Shown here: positions 1 through 12,602 of the stretch, piece by piece
Numbering within the stretch: the first letter of the stretch is position 1
Layout of the letters: the number at the start of each line of letters is the position of its first letter
The notes under the pieces: generated by a model
What the model saw: only the letters and a program-made list of their open reading frames with translations
Told to the model about the DNA's origin: nothing
Databases searched by the model: none
Translations under genes and position numbers: made by a program
Origin: Oehlia diaphana
Taxonomy: Eukaryota > Glomeromycota > Glomeromycetes > Glomerales > Glomeraceae
Direction: 5' to 3'
NCBI GenBank assembly: GCA_003833135.1
Contig: QZLH01000104.1
Coordinates: forward strand, 77,599-141,598
DNA length: 64,000 nt

Positions 1-32
<32 letters not shown>
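1..32. repeat. Poly-G run at window start
   Basis: An uninterrupted run of 32 G opens the window. It is out of character for such AT-rich DNA. It could be a real homopolymer, but a scaffold-end or sequencing artefact is more likely. Confidence 0.7.
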
Positions 33-33
<1 letters not shown>

Positions 34-116
34 GAAAGTAATTGTTGTAATGGGGTATAACAATAATAACAAAATCGATTGATCTCAAAATCGTAACTTA
101 TTAATATTATACATAC

Positions 117-586
117 GTTGTAGGAGTGGAAGGATATGCTTCGTGACTTCCATGACCTCCACTAATAGTCACCGGTTTGGTATCATGTAATTCACTTGAG
201 AAGGATGGGGGAGAAGAAGTTGTAACTTGAGAATTTTCTGTCATTATTCCGTCTAAGTTAGTCGAATCGTAAGGGTCTATGCGAGGAGAAGGATAATCAG
301 TTGCAGGAATATAAATATCTGATTGATGAATTTGTTCCTGTTGTGATTGAAAAACTTTATGATGCGGTGAACTATTATTGTTGCAAGCGTGTTGTTGAGC
401 GTAAGCTATAGCAACTGCTTCTATAGGAGAAGAGGGAGAAGGTGGAGATTGGTCAAAAAGATTAGAGGTCAATATAGTTGATGGTATAGCTTGTTGATAT
501 TGTAATTGATATTGATTTAATTGATATTGAGACGGTGAACAGTTATATAAAGAATCAAAAGACATTAAGTTGTAAAGAGAATTCAT
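117..586 (-). CDS. Unrecognised Gln/Ser/Pro-rich protein, first exon (3' partial)
   Basis: The ATG at 586 opens a 156-residue reading frame that ends in a good splice donor (GTATGT at 116-111), so the gene continues leftward beyond the window. The visible part is low complexity: a Gln/Tyr-rich stretch near residues 18-32, a Pro/Ser segment near 47-54 (SPPSPSSP), and further Ser/Thr/Pro-rich sequence. There is no signal peptide or membrane segment. Such composition is common in disordered activation regions of fungal transcription factors, but no DNA-binding domain is visible, so that role is inference. A second in-frame ATG lies at 564. The very long non-coding region upstream would fit a heavily regulated gene. 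Confidence 0.6.
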
Positions 587-3500
587 AATGAGAAAAAACG
601 AAACCGAAAATTCGAATAATAAATAAAAAAAAAAAAAACAAAATAGGAAAAAGTGAAACGGTTTTTGTTGAGTTGAAAAAAATAAAAATAAAAATAAGAA
701 AAATAAAACGTTTGTTTATATCGTTTTTTTTTTGAGAGTTATATAAATAACAAAAAAAAGACAAATTTCGAATGAATAAACAACGGGTTTTTAAAGAATA
801 TGGTAGTTTAAAAATAAAGTGTGTTTATAATAAATTCAATTTAAAGTAAAGATAAACAACAGCAGATAAAAACCGAAAAGATTCAAATCAATTAATTTTA
901 AAAAGAAGAATAATTAATAATCTTTTCCCAAGTTCACATGTATTTAATAAAAAAAAAAAATTCAACTTACCTTTATACTTTTATGTATATATATATTTTA
1001 CTTTAACCAAACCGGCGACATTAACAACTTTGTAAACTCGGATTCAAAAAGAGAACAACACAAACCTTAAGATACGACAACTAAGTGAAGTATTTATAAC
1101 TAGCAAGTCGAGAAAAGGAAAAAATGAATTGTTATTGATTCGGATAATGATGGAGTAAATTTATTGTGTTGTTATTGATGACGAATGTTTTTGTTGTTAT
1201 TTCAGTTGTATGCGTAGTACTCTAATAGTTTGTACGTGGAGTTTAATCAGCTTATACTATATATGTAATAATGTAAATAATATATTAAATAAGTAATGGT
1301 CTGCGATAACGTAAAAAAAAAAAATTATTTTTTGGGTTCTTTTATGAGACTAACGCTGGAAAAAAATTTGTCTCACAGAGCAGTAAAAGAAAATACAATA
1401 ATATAATATAAAAAAAAAGATGTATTACTCTTTTTTTTTTTTTTTTTTTTTTAAACACCTGGATGTAATACACTATAAGCTATGTATAAAAAAAAATTTT
1501 TTTTACTTAGGATTTTCAAGAGAAAATGATTTTTTTGAAAAAAATTAGGCGACACAAACAGTTAAGAAAGTGCTGCAAAGAGCGCGGGAGGAGGGGGATG
1601 TGGGATGTTGGTCCTTTTATTAATTTTTTTGTTGTGTTTTTTTTTTTTGCTTTTACGAACACAAATAAAATGAACTGACAAATAAGATTAAACAGGTTTT
1701 TTGATTTACTATACCTGGAAGAGTTATAATTGTGTACTGGTTTGGGCGATAAGACGCAGATAATTAACAGAACTGAATAAAAACAAAGAAGCGAAGGAAT
1801 GAAAAAACAAAAGCCAAATCATAACAAAGACATAACTAAAATTCTCACTTGAGGATTATTACTTTACATGAAATATCTTTAAAAATTTTACTTATCTTTA
1901 ACGTTTAATAATTAAACAGATGCCTGTGGGGTAACGAAAAGAAAGCAAGGTTACACGATGATATATGCATAAAACTACTGGTTTTTTTTGTTGTCTCCTG
2001 CAACACAAGAGTTCTAAAGTAATAGTTATAAAAAAAAAAAAAAAAAAAAAAAAATTTTGATTCATTGCTTTTTCTGGGTTCAATGAATAAATAATATTCA
2101 TTATTTAAAAAAGATTTTTATATTATCGTATTACTGATATAAATCTTAAGATGATGTTTTTTAATATAGGAAACAGAAAATATAAATAAATGATTTCACT
2201 CCCATATGCATTGAACTATCGGAGAAATATTTCAAAAAAAGGTGCAACGTCTATTGAAAATTTTTACCGAAAAGGTAAAAGGTAGGAGAGATCAAAGAAA
2301 TCCATTCTTTTTCCTGTAAACAAAGTAATTTATTTTACATCACGTGTAACTAAATCTTAATATTTTAATAGGAAGGTGAACTTGAATTAGTTCAGCCAAA
2401 TTAATCAAAATAATTTACATTCGTCCGACATAATATCCGTATTCCGTAGAATTTCTTTTATTGATATCAGATAAGAAGGGGAACATGAGTTTTTTAATCG
2501 ATAAATAGTATGAATAAAAAAAAATTAGGTAAACGAAATTTTTAATTGATTAAAGTTTTTTATGTAACATTACATCAGTTGTAAAGAACCTGATTGTGGA
2601 ATAATGTATGAGTTTTATGCGTGAATGCGTGAACGGTTGAAAGACCTTAAATTGCAAAAGTTTTTATTTTTTCAGTAATTTTGGGTTTACCGGCAAAATT
2701 CTTCATAAAATAGCCGAAGTACATTTTTATAATACATAAATATATTTACGTAATAATATATAATTTGTTTTAATAATAAATTATAAATATAGTAAATTTT
2801 ATGCAATGCGCCACAAATCCCGCACAACACAAACTGAAACTCTGTCAAACATCTCACCAAATCAAAAGAAACCTGCTGTTATCTTCATAAATATTTACTA
2901 TATACGTTTATATCGAGAAGAAAAAATCTAGATTTTTAATCTCACAGTTACCGGGCAAGAAAAAATGATTAGAACGGTAAGGATTCGCATTTCGGGTCAT
3001 AGATGAATCTTAAAATTTAATTGACAGAAAAGATATAAAAATTTAAACCTTTTCAACCCTTTTCATTTCAAAGAATGATGTAGGCGTATACTATATATAT
3101 AATATATATAATTAAAAGGAACCGAATATATTTATTTTTATATATTTTTTGAAATCTCTAAGCATCGTAAAAAAAGTCTAGCATTCATCGATTTGTCTGT
3201 GCGATTATATGCGAGTCTTCGAACATAATTATGACAATTATGCACAAACATTTTATCCCGCATGAAAAATTCTTTTTTCTTGTTTTTATCTACAATAAAT
3301 ATTTGGTAAACATTTTCGGAGTGTTGATTACTAAATGGAGAGATTCAATTACATTAAAGAAATCTTTAACTTTATCGAGAGTTATCATTTCATGACTCAG
3401 GACTTCCCCCGTAACTACCCTTGTTAGTGTTGTTTTGTCGTTCATCTAAATTCTTGACTTTTTTAAGTTGACTCACTAAATCAACGGTTTCTCCGCTATT

Positions 3501-4324
3501 TTAGCGGCTCTTTACCTTAATAAAATAATAAAAGAAAAGCCAAATACCTGTAAAGTTACACGGCATAAAATTTGTGATCGAGAAAAAAATTATCAAATGC
3601 TTTTAATGCACGATCTTGTGGTTTTGGTTTGCTTTTTTTGAAATTTGCTTTTTATTCCTTTTTTTTTAAAAAAAATTTGATAAAAGTTTTTATATAAATG
3701 ATAAATAATTACTAGTTTTATCTGGATATGTATAAATTCCTGTGGTACAATTCTTTTTATCGTGAGTAAAAAGTAAAACGTATGTAAATTACATGAAAAA
3801 ACGAAGATATAACGCAATATTTTGTTCGTACAGTTGATCTATACCATATATGTATATAACTTTATGTAAAATTCCAGTTGAAAATTGATTTTAATGAGTA
3901 AACTTTAATTTGATCACGCGCTTATATTATCAAACATATTTTTTTTTCATCATCTTCCCCGCCCATTTTTTTTAAAAAAGTAAAACTTTCAATCATCATA
4001 TAGATTTTCCAAAGTCCGTGTACATTTTTGAATGTACCTTAAAGATTATTAACAGAACAATGGAATTTATAAATTAGGGAATGTAAAGTAAAATCTTTTC
4101 CATAAACATTAAGTGTTCCCCAACAGTTTCGCGAATTTCATTATAGTTTAATTTATTCTTAATTAATACTAATCGATACATAAACGGATAAACTATATCT
4201 CATCTACAATGTAAATTATTTGATTATTAAATAAATTATTAATTATAATCACGAGGAAAAAACGAAAATTGTCTTTTTTTTTTTTTTTTCCTTAATTTTG
4301 GCCAAAAATTAATTTCATAATTTA
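587..4324. other. Long non-coding region upstream of the 117-586 gene
   Basis: About 3.7 kb without a convincing coding region. It holds many A or T homopolymers (for example a T run near 1432-1452 and an A run near 2030-2054), AT dinucleotide tracts and short spurious frames only. It probably contains the promoter and perhaps 5'-UTR exons of the leftmost gene, plus the 3' flank of the carrier gene. I recognised no specific regulatory site. Confidence 0.5.
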
Positions 4325-5802
4325 TCATTGAACATTTTTGATTTTCATTAATGATAATTTGTTAACGATTAACTTGAATAAAGCTTCAACATTTTTGATT
4401 TTCATTAATGATAAAATTTTAACGGATAACTTGAATAAAGCTTCCTTATACATGAATAAAAATGCGGCAGTCAAAACTGATTGAAGTAATTTTGATGCAA
4501 TTCCCTTATAAAGGCCACTGTAACCTTCATTTGCAATGATTTTCTGAAGTCCATCCCATGTATTTTTATAACGTGCATCATCAGTTTGACGTAACTGCAT
4601 ACGTGATTTAATAACACTGAAAATAGATGAAAAAAATATATTATATATATGGATATATGGATATTATATATTTAAAGATATATGTATTAGAAAAAATATA
4701 TATACTTACATGTAAGGATAAGTAGAACCGGTAGCAACAAGTTTACTAATGGCTCCTAATAAAAAAAAATCTAAATTCCCTAATTTTTTAAATTTTTCTA
4801 TACGAGCCTTCATTTGTTCATATACGGTATATTGAATAATTGGATTAATAACTAGAATAAGAGCTGGGATAACTCCTTGCCATAAACTTTTAATTCCATC
4901 TTCATTAATGATTTTCAAGATCGTTTTGATGGTTCCTAATTTTTTATGTTTTTGTTTCTCATTCTCATCCAAAGGTTCTTTACGTGTTGTCATTCGAGTC
5001 TTTTAAATGAATTATTTATGTTAATTTTTTTTTTTTTTTAAAAAAAAAAGATCTTCCTTTAAGACTTACATTTACCACCCAAATTGGGTTTGTAACTAAA
5101 ACTGTAGCTGAACCAGCTATTGCTCCAGCGATCATGGATTCTATGACTGATATTGGACGTTCAATTTTTTCAAAAACGGCCTTTATAGACTCATAAAAAT
5201 AATAGTAAACGCCTAATTTGAAATTCACCAAAGTTAGTAACAAATTTTTCTCAAAGTTCTACGATAATTTTCAAATTATAACATAAAACGAACGTACCAT
5301 TTGTTAACGCAATTCCGAATATGGCCGAATTTAAACCTCTGTATTTTTTTAATAAAAAATAATGTATATATTATAAGGAACAACATACAGTGTCTCCAAG
5401 TTAAATTGATTATATTATGATCTGCTTGGATTAAATTTTGATGAAAAATTTTATAATTTTAATTCTTACGAGTATAATCCTCTAAAGCCCTCATTTTTCA
5501 AAATCTTGACAATAGTATCTTTTCCTCCCTAATGAATCATAATTTATTAACATCAATATGAAATGAAATTTTTCTTTGGACATTAATTATAATATTATCA
5601 CTTTGTAAGCATCGGCTCCCTTTGTATCTTTTTGCACTTGAAGACGAGAACTAACAGTAATCAATGGATAAGTTAAAACCATTGATATGATACCTCCACC
5701 GGCACCTAAATTAGAGAATTAGTCAAATAAAATAAATTAAAAGCTTATTTTAAATTAGAATTTTTACAAACCACTAAGAGCGTGAGCAACGTTTTCAGAC
5801 AT
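4325..5802 (-). CDS. ANT1: Peroxisomal adenine nucleotide carrier (SLC25A17/PMP34, ANT1 type)
   Basis: Mitochondrial-carrier-family protein of 319 residues. Seven exons: 5802-5772, 5705-5602, 5528-5470, 5338-5298, 5212-5070, 4999-4710 and 4616-4325. The three carrier repeats are visible, with family motifs such as LTYPLITVSSRLQVQ, TNPIWVVNTRM and the third-repeat stretch STYPYIVIKSRMQ. The pieces NPIWVVNTRM, SLWQGVIPALILVINP and GLYKGIASKLLQSVLTAA resemble PMP34/ANT1 rather than the mitochondrial ADP/ATP carrier. Known members import ATP into peroxisomes in exchange for AMP, supporting fatty-acid activation and beta-oxidation. The start gives a short N-terminus directly before the first helix. 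Odd feature: the C-terminus carries a 19-residue tandem duplication (SLMKIKNV twice). It is divergent from the PPP1R21 gene, with 1.4 kb between them. Substrate is inferred from family. Confidence 0.9.
4331..4444. repeat. 57-bp tandem duplication in the carrier C-terminus
   Basis: Two adjacent copies of a 57-bp unit begin at 4331 and 4388. Both start AACATTTTTGATTTTCATTA and differ at a few positions. The period is a multiple of three, so the duplication adds 19 in-frame residues to the end of the carrier protein. Confidence 0.85.
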
Positions 5803-7230
5803 TATTCTACGAAATTATGAGCCAAAGTAAATAGTTTTTTCGTTAAAAAGGAGATAGAGATGATATATAGCTATGATGATAAACCAATGAAGATATTATC
5901 GGTAGATCGATGAGACAAATATTATTTTTTTTTTGTAATTCGTATCACCATTATGATATTGATCATTTTTTTTTTTAAAAAAAAAAAAAAAATCATCAAA
6001 CTTTTTAGAATCGGTTTTTTTTGTGAATCGCAAATTGCAAGTTTTTCCGATATTCTTCACGAAATTATCATAATTTTACCGTACTTTACATGATTTGCTA
6101 TATATTATGATCGTTATTTTTTTATTATGGTGAAAATATCCGAAAGGCCGAAAGGGGAAAAAATTTTAAATAAAATATCCGATATACAAATAATAATAAT
6201 TAATACATTCTGAGGATTAATTTCTTAGGAAATCCCGAATCTCAAATTTTCAAATTTCCAAATTTCAAATCTTTGTATTAATTTCATATTTGTATATTAA
6301 AAAATTTCGACCTCCATTTATATCACTTTAAAATTGCTTTTATTATTGGAAGCCGGAAAGTAATTTACCCGATATATGCAGCTGGAGTGAGACATTAGCA
6401 AATTAGATGACGGTGAACATGATCGCTTCGTCTTTTACATGAATGAATCTTTTTTTAATTCCCCAGAATTGATCAAAATCAAAATTATTTTGGATCTATT
6501 ACTGCGTTAAATACATAAAATAGGTTCTGAAATGGTATTGTATCAATGCAGTTGAAACAATGGAATAATGTAAAATAGTAAAAAAATTTAAGAATAATCT
6601 TGCTTTGCTTTTGCATTTAGAATTGTTCAAATTTTACAAAATCGTTCTTTTAAAATACATTGTTATTGATGATAAAAAGATTTCATAATTTTGTTTTCTT
6701 TTTTTGAGCTTCCTTGTAGATTTTTATTATTCCGGTGCCATGCTTCTTAACACAATAAAAATGACAGCTATCTAATCTTGTAATTTTTTTTAAAAAATAA
6801 TTTTTAAAAATTTTAACAGATTGCACAATACTTTTTTGTAACACTCTTTTAGAACAAAATCAACCATTGTTTTAAAGCTCGTGAAAAGAATTGACTTAAT
6901 CCTCTTTGTTTGAATAGGCTGAAAAAACAAACTATAATTACCTGTTTATTTTTTTTTTCTTTGTAAAATAATTTCTGATTGTTCTATATTCCCCACATTT
7001 TTATAGTAAATCTGATGCAGGGTCCCAAAATTATTCAAAACTAGTTTACATACAAGTAAGCTACGTAGTTCATGTGAGTTATTATCTTCGAACACATGAT
7101 GTTATCGGTTGTCTCAAACCCTTTGTTACCCGGTAAATAAAATATTTCTCTTAATATTTTTTTTTCTACAATTTTTTTTTTTTTTTTTTATTTTATTTAT
7201 TTTATTAAAAATATTAATAATTTATCAAAA
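5803..7230. other. Divergent intergenic region between carrier and PPP1R21 homolog
   Basis: 1.4 kb between two divergently transcribed genes, presumably containing both promoters. It includes a T(11)A(16) tract at 5966-5992 and T-rich sequence just before the PPP1R21 start. I saw no coding sequence or recognisable regulatory motif. Confidence 0.5.
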
Positions 7231-10200
7231 ATGAGTGAAGGCCGAATCTCCGCTTCTGCATCGCTTCAGTCTTCAGGTTCTACTTTTAATTTAACTCAAT
7301 TTTTTATTTTCCTTTCTTTTCTTTTAACAAGTTTTTTTCTTCCCCATATAGTAGGAGTTACTTCTGCTGAAGAACTGGCAGAAAAATATCAAAAATTATT
7401 CTCAGAATTTTCTCGGTAAAGCATCAAAACTTTCATAATTATTTAGAATTCATTTAATTCATTTTTTTAAACATTATTTATCTTAATATTAGAATAAAGG
7501 CACAGCATTCTGTTCTTAAAAAGGCTGTTAGAAAGGTTTGTCGCATTCAATAATTAAAATGATTTTTTCAAATTTTTAAAATCTAATACACTGGATTTTG
7601 TATAGGAACAAGTCACGAATGCATCGTTACAGGAAGATTGCAAAGCAAAAGAACAAGAGTTGCGAGCGGTATGTTTATTACATTTAATTATGGAAAATAT
7701 AATTAAAAAATAAAAAAATATTTTATATATATCTGTTTTTTTAATTAAAAATTATCTAGTCGCATCAACAACTTGATCTTTTGAATTTTCACAATGAACG
7801 TTTAACCAAACGTATTCAGAGTTTACAAGATTCAGGAAATGCGGTAAAGAGAATTGATTTTTTTTAGCTTGAATATTATGTAAAATGATTGGTGCGAATG
7901 TTGCTCATCCCTTTTTTGTTAATCGATTAGAAATTATCAACTGGTTGGTTATTGGGTTCAACAAAAAAAGAAATTGAAAAGTTAAAAGCTTCCCTTGATG
8001 CCAGATCCATTGATTTAACACGAAAGATTGAAGAAAATGGTACATTTTCGCATCTCTTTTTTTTTTTTTAAAAAAAAAAAAAAAATAATTAAAAATATTT
8101 ATTTTATTTTATTCATATTTTTTTATATTACAGAAAAATTACATAAAGAACTTTATGAAGTTAACAGTTTATATACTCAACATGTTAATGTCCTTCAATC
8201 TAATATATCCGAATTAGAGAAAAAGAAAGAAGAGCTTCAGGTATATTTTAATGAAAATTTTTCACTAATGATAATAACCGTAAAAAAAGAAGTTAATTAG
8301 TGATATTAAATTAGAAAAAATGATTCTTTAAATTTAGCTGGAATTAACAAGATCACACATGGCAAGTGAAGAAGCCCTAAGTACGATGCGTCTAGAAAAG
8401 AGAGAAGTTGAAGCTAAATTGGAAGAGACAAGACGTGAATTACAATTGTATGTATATCATTTTTTCATCAAGTTGTTGAATTAGGATTGACCTTTGTGTT
8501 AGTTGTTTATATTTAAACATACATTATTATTATTATTATAGAACAAATGCTCTTATGGAAAAAAACGAACAAAAATTGAAGGAAGATGATGACGTATTAC
8601 GCGCTGAATTGAATGCACTTAGACAAACTCTTTTAATTAATCTTGGTTTAGCAGATGGAGCACAGTCCGAACAACTCAATGTAATAATACATATAATAAT
8701 ATTTCATGGTTTTTTTTGAATGTTGAAAATATGTTTTAATTTTCTATCACCACATTCACAATAATAACAACAATAGACTTTAAGTGAAAAGATGGATTCT
8801 GAATCTAACGAAATAATTGAAAGCTTTAGGCTATTACAAAATAACACAAGAGAATATTTGAATTCACTTAAAGAAAATAAGGAAAATGTAAGTAATAGTA
8901 ATAATTTTGGTATTGGGTTGAATTGCGAAGATTTTTTTCGTTCTAAAATTCCTCCTAAAAAAAATGTAATTGTTTTTAGCCAGATTTATCTTATGAATTA
9001 AGTTTAAAAGTGAAAAATTCGAGTCAAGTATGGCAAAAAAATTTACAAAATTTGGCGATTAAATTTACATCTGCTCAAAGTATGTTTTTGTGATTAGCTC
9101 GATTTTTAATTATAATTATCGCGGAATTTTTACTTATATTAAAGTTTGATAAATAGGCAAAATATCCGAATTGACAACGAAAAATGAATTTCTTGTCAAA
9201 GTAAATGAAACCGATTCTAGTAAAGTCTCCGATTTAGAAGCAAAAATTTCCCGACTAAGAGAAGAATTGGACAAACTAAAGGTAATACTTATTCAGATGA
9301 ACTTAATTTTATGACAATACGTCTTTAATAACAAATATATATATTATTAGGTATCCTCACAGGATTTAAATAATAATAATAATAATATATCATTATCAGA
9401 ACAAAGCAGTACCAAATTGAATAATAGCGTCGGTAATTCTAAATTAAATTCAAACGAATTTAATGGTATGTTAATTTCAAAGTGATGTCAATTTCGCGTG
9501 AGTATACTGAAGCTAAATACTGACGTTTTATTTAATGAATTCAGAATCCATATTAAAATCGGCATCACAAAGTGATGAAGTAAAAGAGGAAAGTGGTCCC
9601 TCTAAAATATTTGATGATCAAAATGAGAGTGATGATGAGGAAAAGTTTGTTTATCCGGTTAATCCTAGTATTGAACCTCCTGTTAATGAAAATAAAGAAT
9701 CAACGGCACAAGCTGCAAGTGCAAAATCTACCCTAGCTGATGATGATGATAATAATGCAACTGGTAACGGAATAGCAGCAAGTTTCCTTGCATTAGAACG
9801 TGATATGAGCGGAAGAAAAGATGATGATGCCAAACAACGCGAAAATTTAATCAAAAAACATTATGAATGTAAAATAACACAATTGACTGAACAGGTTAGT
9901 ATAAAATTAAATTATTCCTTGAATGATTAAATTAATTTGACTGGGTTTATCTAATAAAATTTTAATTAATCTTGGATATTTAGCTACAATTAGCCGATGG
10001 CAAAGCTACCCGATTTTATAAAGCTTTAGAGACCATGCAAAGTAGATTGGCAATTGCTGAAAGCAAAAATGCTAAATTACAAAAAGAATTGGCTAAGTCA
10101 AATGTAATATATAATTTTTTTTTTTTTTTAAAAAAAAAAAAATTTAATTAACAATTTTTTTTTATTCATATTAGGAAATTTTTGCAGAAGAAAGAAAAAA

Positions 10201-10318
10201 TCATGAAAAATCAATAGAAACAATGCAAAAGTATATGACAGAGTTATCTGATGATAAAGCAAAATTAACAAATCAATTAAATCAATTAAAAGCTGGTCCT
10301 TCAAATAGAGCAATGTAA
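7231..10318 (+). CDS. PPP1R21: PPP1R21 homolog (KLRAQ-motif coiled-coil protein, FERRY subunit Fy-2 family)
   Basis: 609-residue coiled-coil protein in 16 exons: 7231-7276, 7352-7415, 7493-7535, 7606-7668, 7760-7843, 7931-8039, 8134-8240, 8338-8447, 8542-8680, 8777-8887, 8980-9079, 9157-9281, 9351-9465, 9545-9894, 9984-10103, 10175-10318. All joins keep the frame. The N-terminus has the family pattern EKYQKLFSEFSRIKAQ followed by VLKKAV, equivalent to the KLRAQ region. The C-terminal third carries ENLIKKHYECKITQLTEQLQ and LADGKATRFYKALETM, matching the PPP1R21 C-terminal coiled coil. The middle is shorter than in animals and carries an acidic, Asn-rich linker. Animal PPP1R21 acts on early endosomes in the FERRY complex (mRNA transport, Rab5 effector); the same role here is inference. 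Intron 1 (7277-7351) is 75 nt, in frame and without a stop. Confidence 0.88.
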
Positions 10319-11494
10319 CTAGAACATTTCTGTGTATAATACATTATCTTCTTTTATTATAACAAATTATTTTGTAAACTATAAATATTATAGAGAGGTT
10401 ATATAACAAATAAAATTAGCCTAAAAAAATGTAACTTTATTAAAAGGTAATTTTGGTACAGAGTATTGTAGACGTAAATTCAATTTTTCTTATAGAATCA
10501 TGTGAACATGATTTATAAAATTAGATGTTGCAAATACGAGATAAATCCACGTGGAGGAAAAGATTTTAGTTTGATCATTCCTTTTTTTAAGAACGGTTTT
10601 GCTTCTAGATATGACAATTTTCGTCTCCTCTCATAGCTCTATTACTAATGTTTTTTATCACATTTATTGGAATTCATCATCTGTAGAATTTACGAAGGTC
10701 AAGAATATCACTACCATCCTTAGACAAAATCATGGTCATCATTTTTGATCAGGAAAAGTACCTAAAGTTTCTTCACGCATGAAAGATAATAATTGGTATA
10801 CACTCACTCGTATTTCCCTTTAATCATTTATTCATTTTACAACCAATTAATAATGTGTTTGGTTATAATAAAGTCGAACCATCTGAACTTTCTTTAATAG
10901 TTGAAGTACTTTTCTGTAAATGATCCTCATTTGATATGACTGTTGATAATGTTGTTCTATGATATACAGTTTTGTCATATCAGAGTGTATCTCGATACAA
11001 TTTGAGTCACAAAGTTTGACGTGATTGATGTTCATCTAGCTATTATGATAGCATTATATTAACAAACAAAACGGACAATTTCTTGGTGTAATCACCAATT
11101 AAAAAATCACATTTTTTCACACGACATAAAAAGTTCGGGCACGTGATTTATATTTTAAGCATTGGGTTAGTCCGTTAGTGTTATCCTTTATCTCTTTATC
11201 TAGCCATAAATTACATCATTTATGTATCATTATTTCAGCCTGCTTTACTTGACCAGATTTAAATAAAATGCCGAGATAAAATCCGGTCCCGATCGAGAAA
11301 AAGCGGCTGTGTTGTGTCAGGCATAAATGCAGTTACAATCTGAGAATAGTATTCTATTCGCGTTTTTTCGAGAAAAAAATTTTTTTTTGGAAAAAAATTT
11401 ATATATTTCAATATTTTCTAGCAATTTGAGATAAATTACACGCGTTAGTTAATTTCATTATCATAGAAAAAAACTTTATATTTAAATAACTCAA
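10319..11494. other. Intergenic region upstream of DGK1
   Basis: 1.2 kb between two genes in the same orientation. The left end is the 3' flank of the PPP1R21 homolog. A CACGTG-type palindrome occurs near 11140. I saw no convincing coding sequence. Confidence 0.5.
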
Positions 11495-12455
11495 ATGGCA
11501 ATACATCGAAACCTCGCGGTAAAAAATCGAATACAAAAACAAAAATTAACCCCAATCATACAGCAGAAACAAGCAGCTTTAGCTGAAGCAAAAATAAAAA
11601 AAATAACGGCAACGAATACTAATAAGAATAAAGATGTTAGCGAATTTTCAAGGAAATTGTTACATTCCACTATAGGTATTGTTACCAATTTAGTATAATT
11701 GATGTTATTATTAGATTATAATTTAAATTAATGAATGAATTTATTTTTCTTAAAAAATTTATAGGATTTATTGTTTTATTGATATACTCAAGTAATGATG
11801 AAATTATAGTTAGGAATAAACTACTTTATATGTTTTCAATTGTATCGTTAGCAGAAATATTAAGATTTCTTAATAAAAGATTTAACGAAATATATGTAAA
11901 ATTATTTGGATTTCTGATGCGAGAAAGAGAAAAGACTGAAAAATGCAATGGGGTAATATTCTATTTAATGGGATGTATTAGTGTTCTTACACTGTTTCCC
12001 AAGGTAAATTATTCTTTTTTTATTATTTATTTATAAAGGATAAAATAAATTAAAAAATTCAATTCATTTTTTTTTTATTTAAGGATATAGCAGCAATATC
12101 AATATTGATTTTATCGTGGTGTGATACAGCGGCATCATTTGTAGGTAGAAGATGGGGACATTATACGTATAAATTTTCAAATGGTAAATCATTAGCTGGT
12201 ACACTAGGCGCAATAACGGTTGGATTAATTGCTGCTTATTTATTTTGGTTCAGTGGATTATTAAAACATGATCCTGAAAATGCTAGTTGGATAGAAGAAA
12301 AAAGTGTATTATCATTACCTACATTAATTATATTAACAGGAATAATTGGTGGTGTCAGTGAATTAATTGATTTATGGGGATTGGATGATAATTTGGTTAT
12401 TCCTTTATTAACTGGTATTATGTTACGGATTTTATTATTATTGAATACAAAATAG
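11495..12455 (+). CDS. DGK1: CTP-dependent diacylglycerol kinase (DGK1 type)
   Basis: 263-residue integral membrane protein in three exons: 11495-11675, 11765-12003, 12084-12455. After a basic N-terminus of about 48 residues come SRKLLHSTIGFIVLLIYSS, a Glu/Arg-rich segment (YVKLFGFLMREREKTEKCNG) and the core LSWCDTAASFVGRRWGHYTY with KSLAGTLGA. These are hallmarks of the CTP-using family (cytidylyltransferase-like fold), not ATP-using animal DAG kinases. Several hydrophobic helices follow. The yeast enzyme phosphorylates diacylglycerol with CTP at the ER/nuclear membrane, opposing the Pah1 phosphatase and controlling membrane lipid supply; that role is assigned by family. ATP12 follows in the same orientation 147 bp downstream. 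Confidence 0.9.
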
Positions 12456-12602
12456 TATAAGAGAAAAAAGAGTGTAACACTAATTAAATTTAATAAAGAA
12501 TTCATACCATGTGATATTTGATATCATGTGATGATCATACCAAATAAAATGTGTCAAAAAAAAAATTTTTTTTATTACAGATGATTTAACTTTTTTATAA
12601 TA

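Noticed and set aside
1898..2101. Minus-strand frame with poly-Phe
   Set aside because: Created by a homopolymer run; no conserved content.
11491..11688. Minus-strand frame opposite DGK1 exon 1
   Set aside because: Shadow of the real exon on the other strand.
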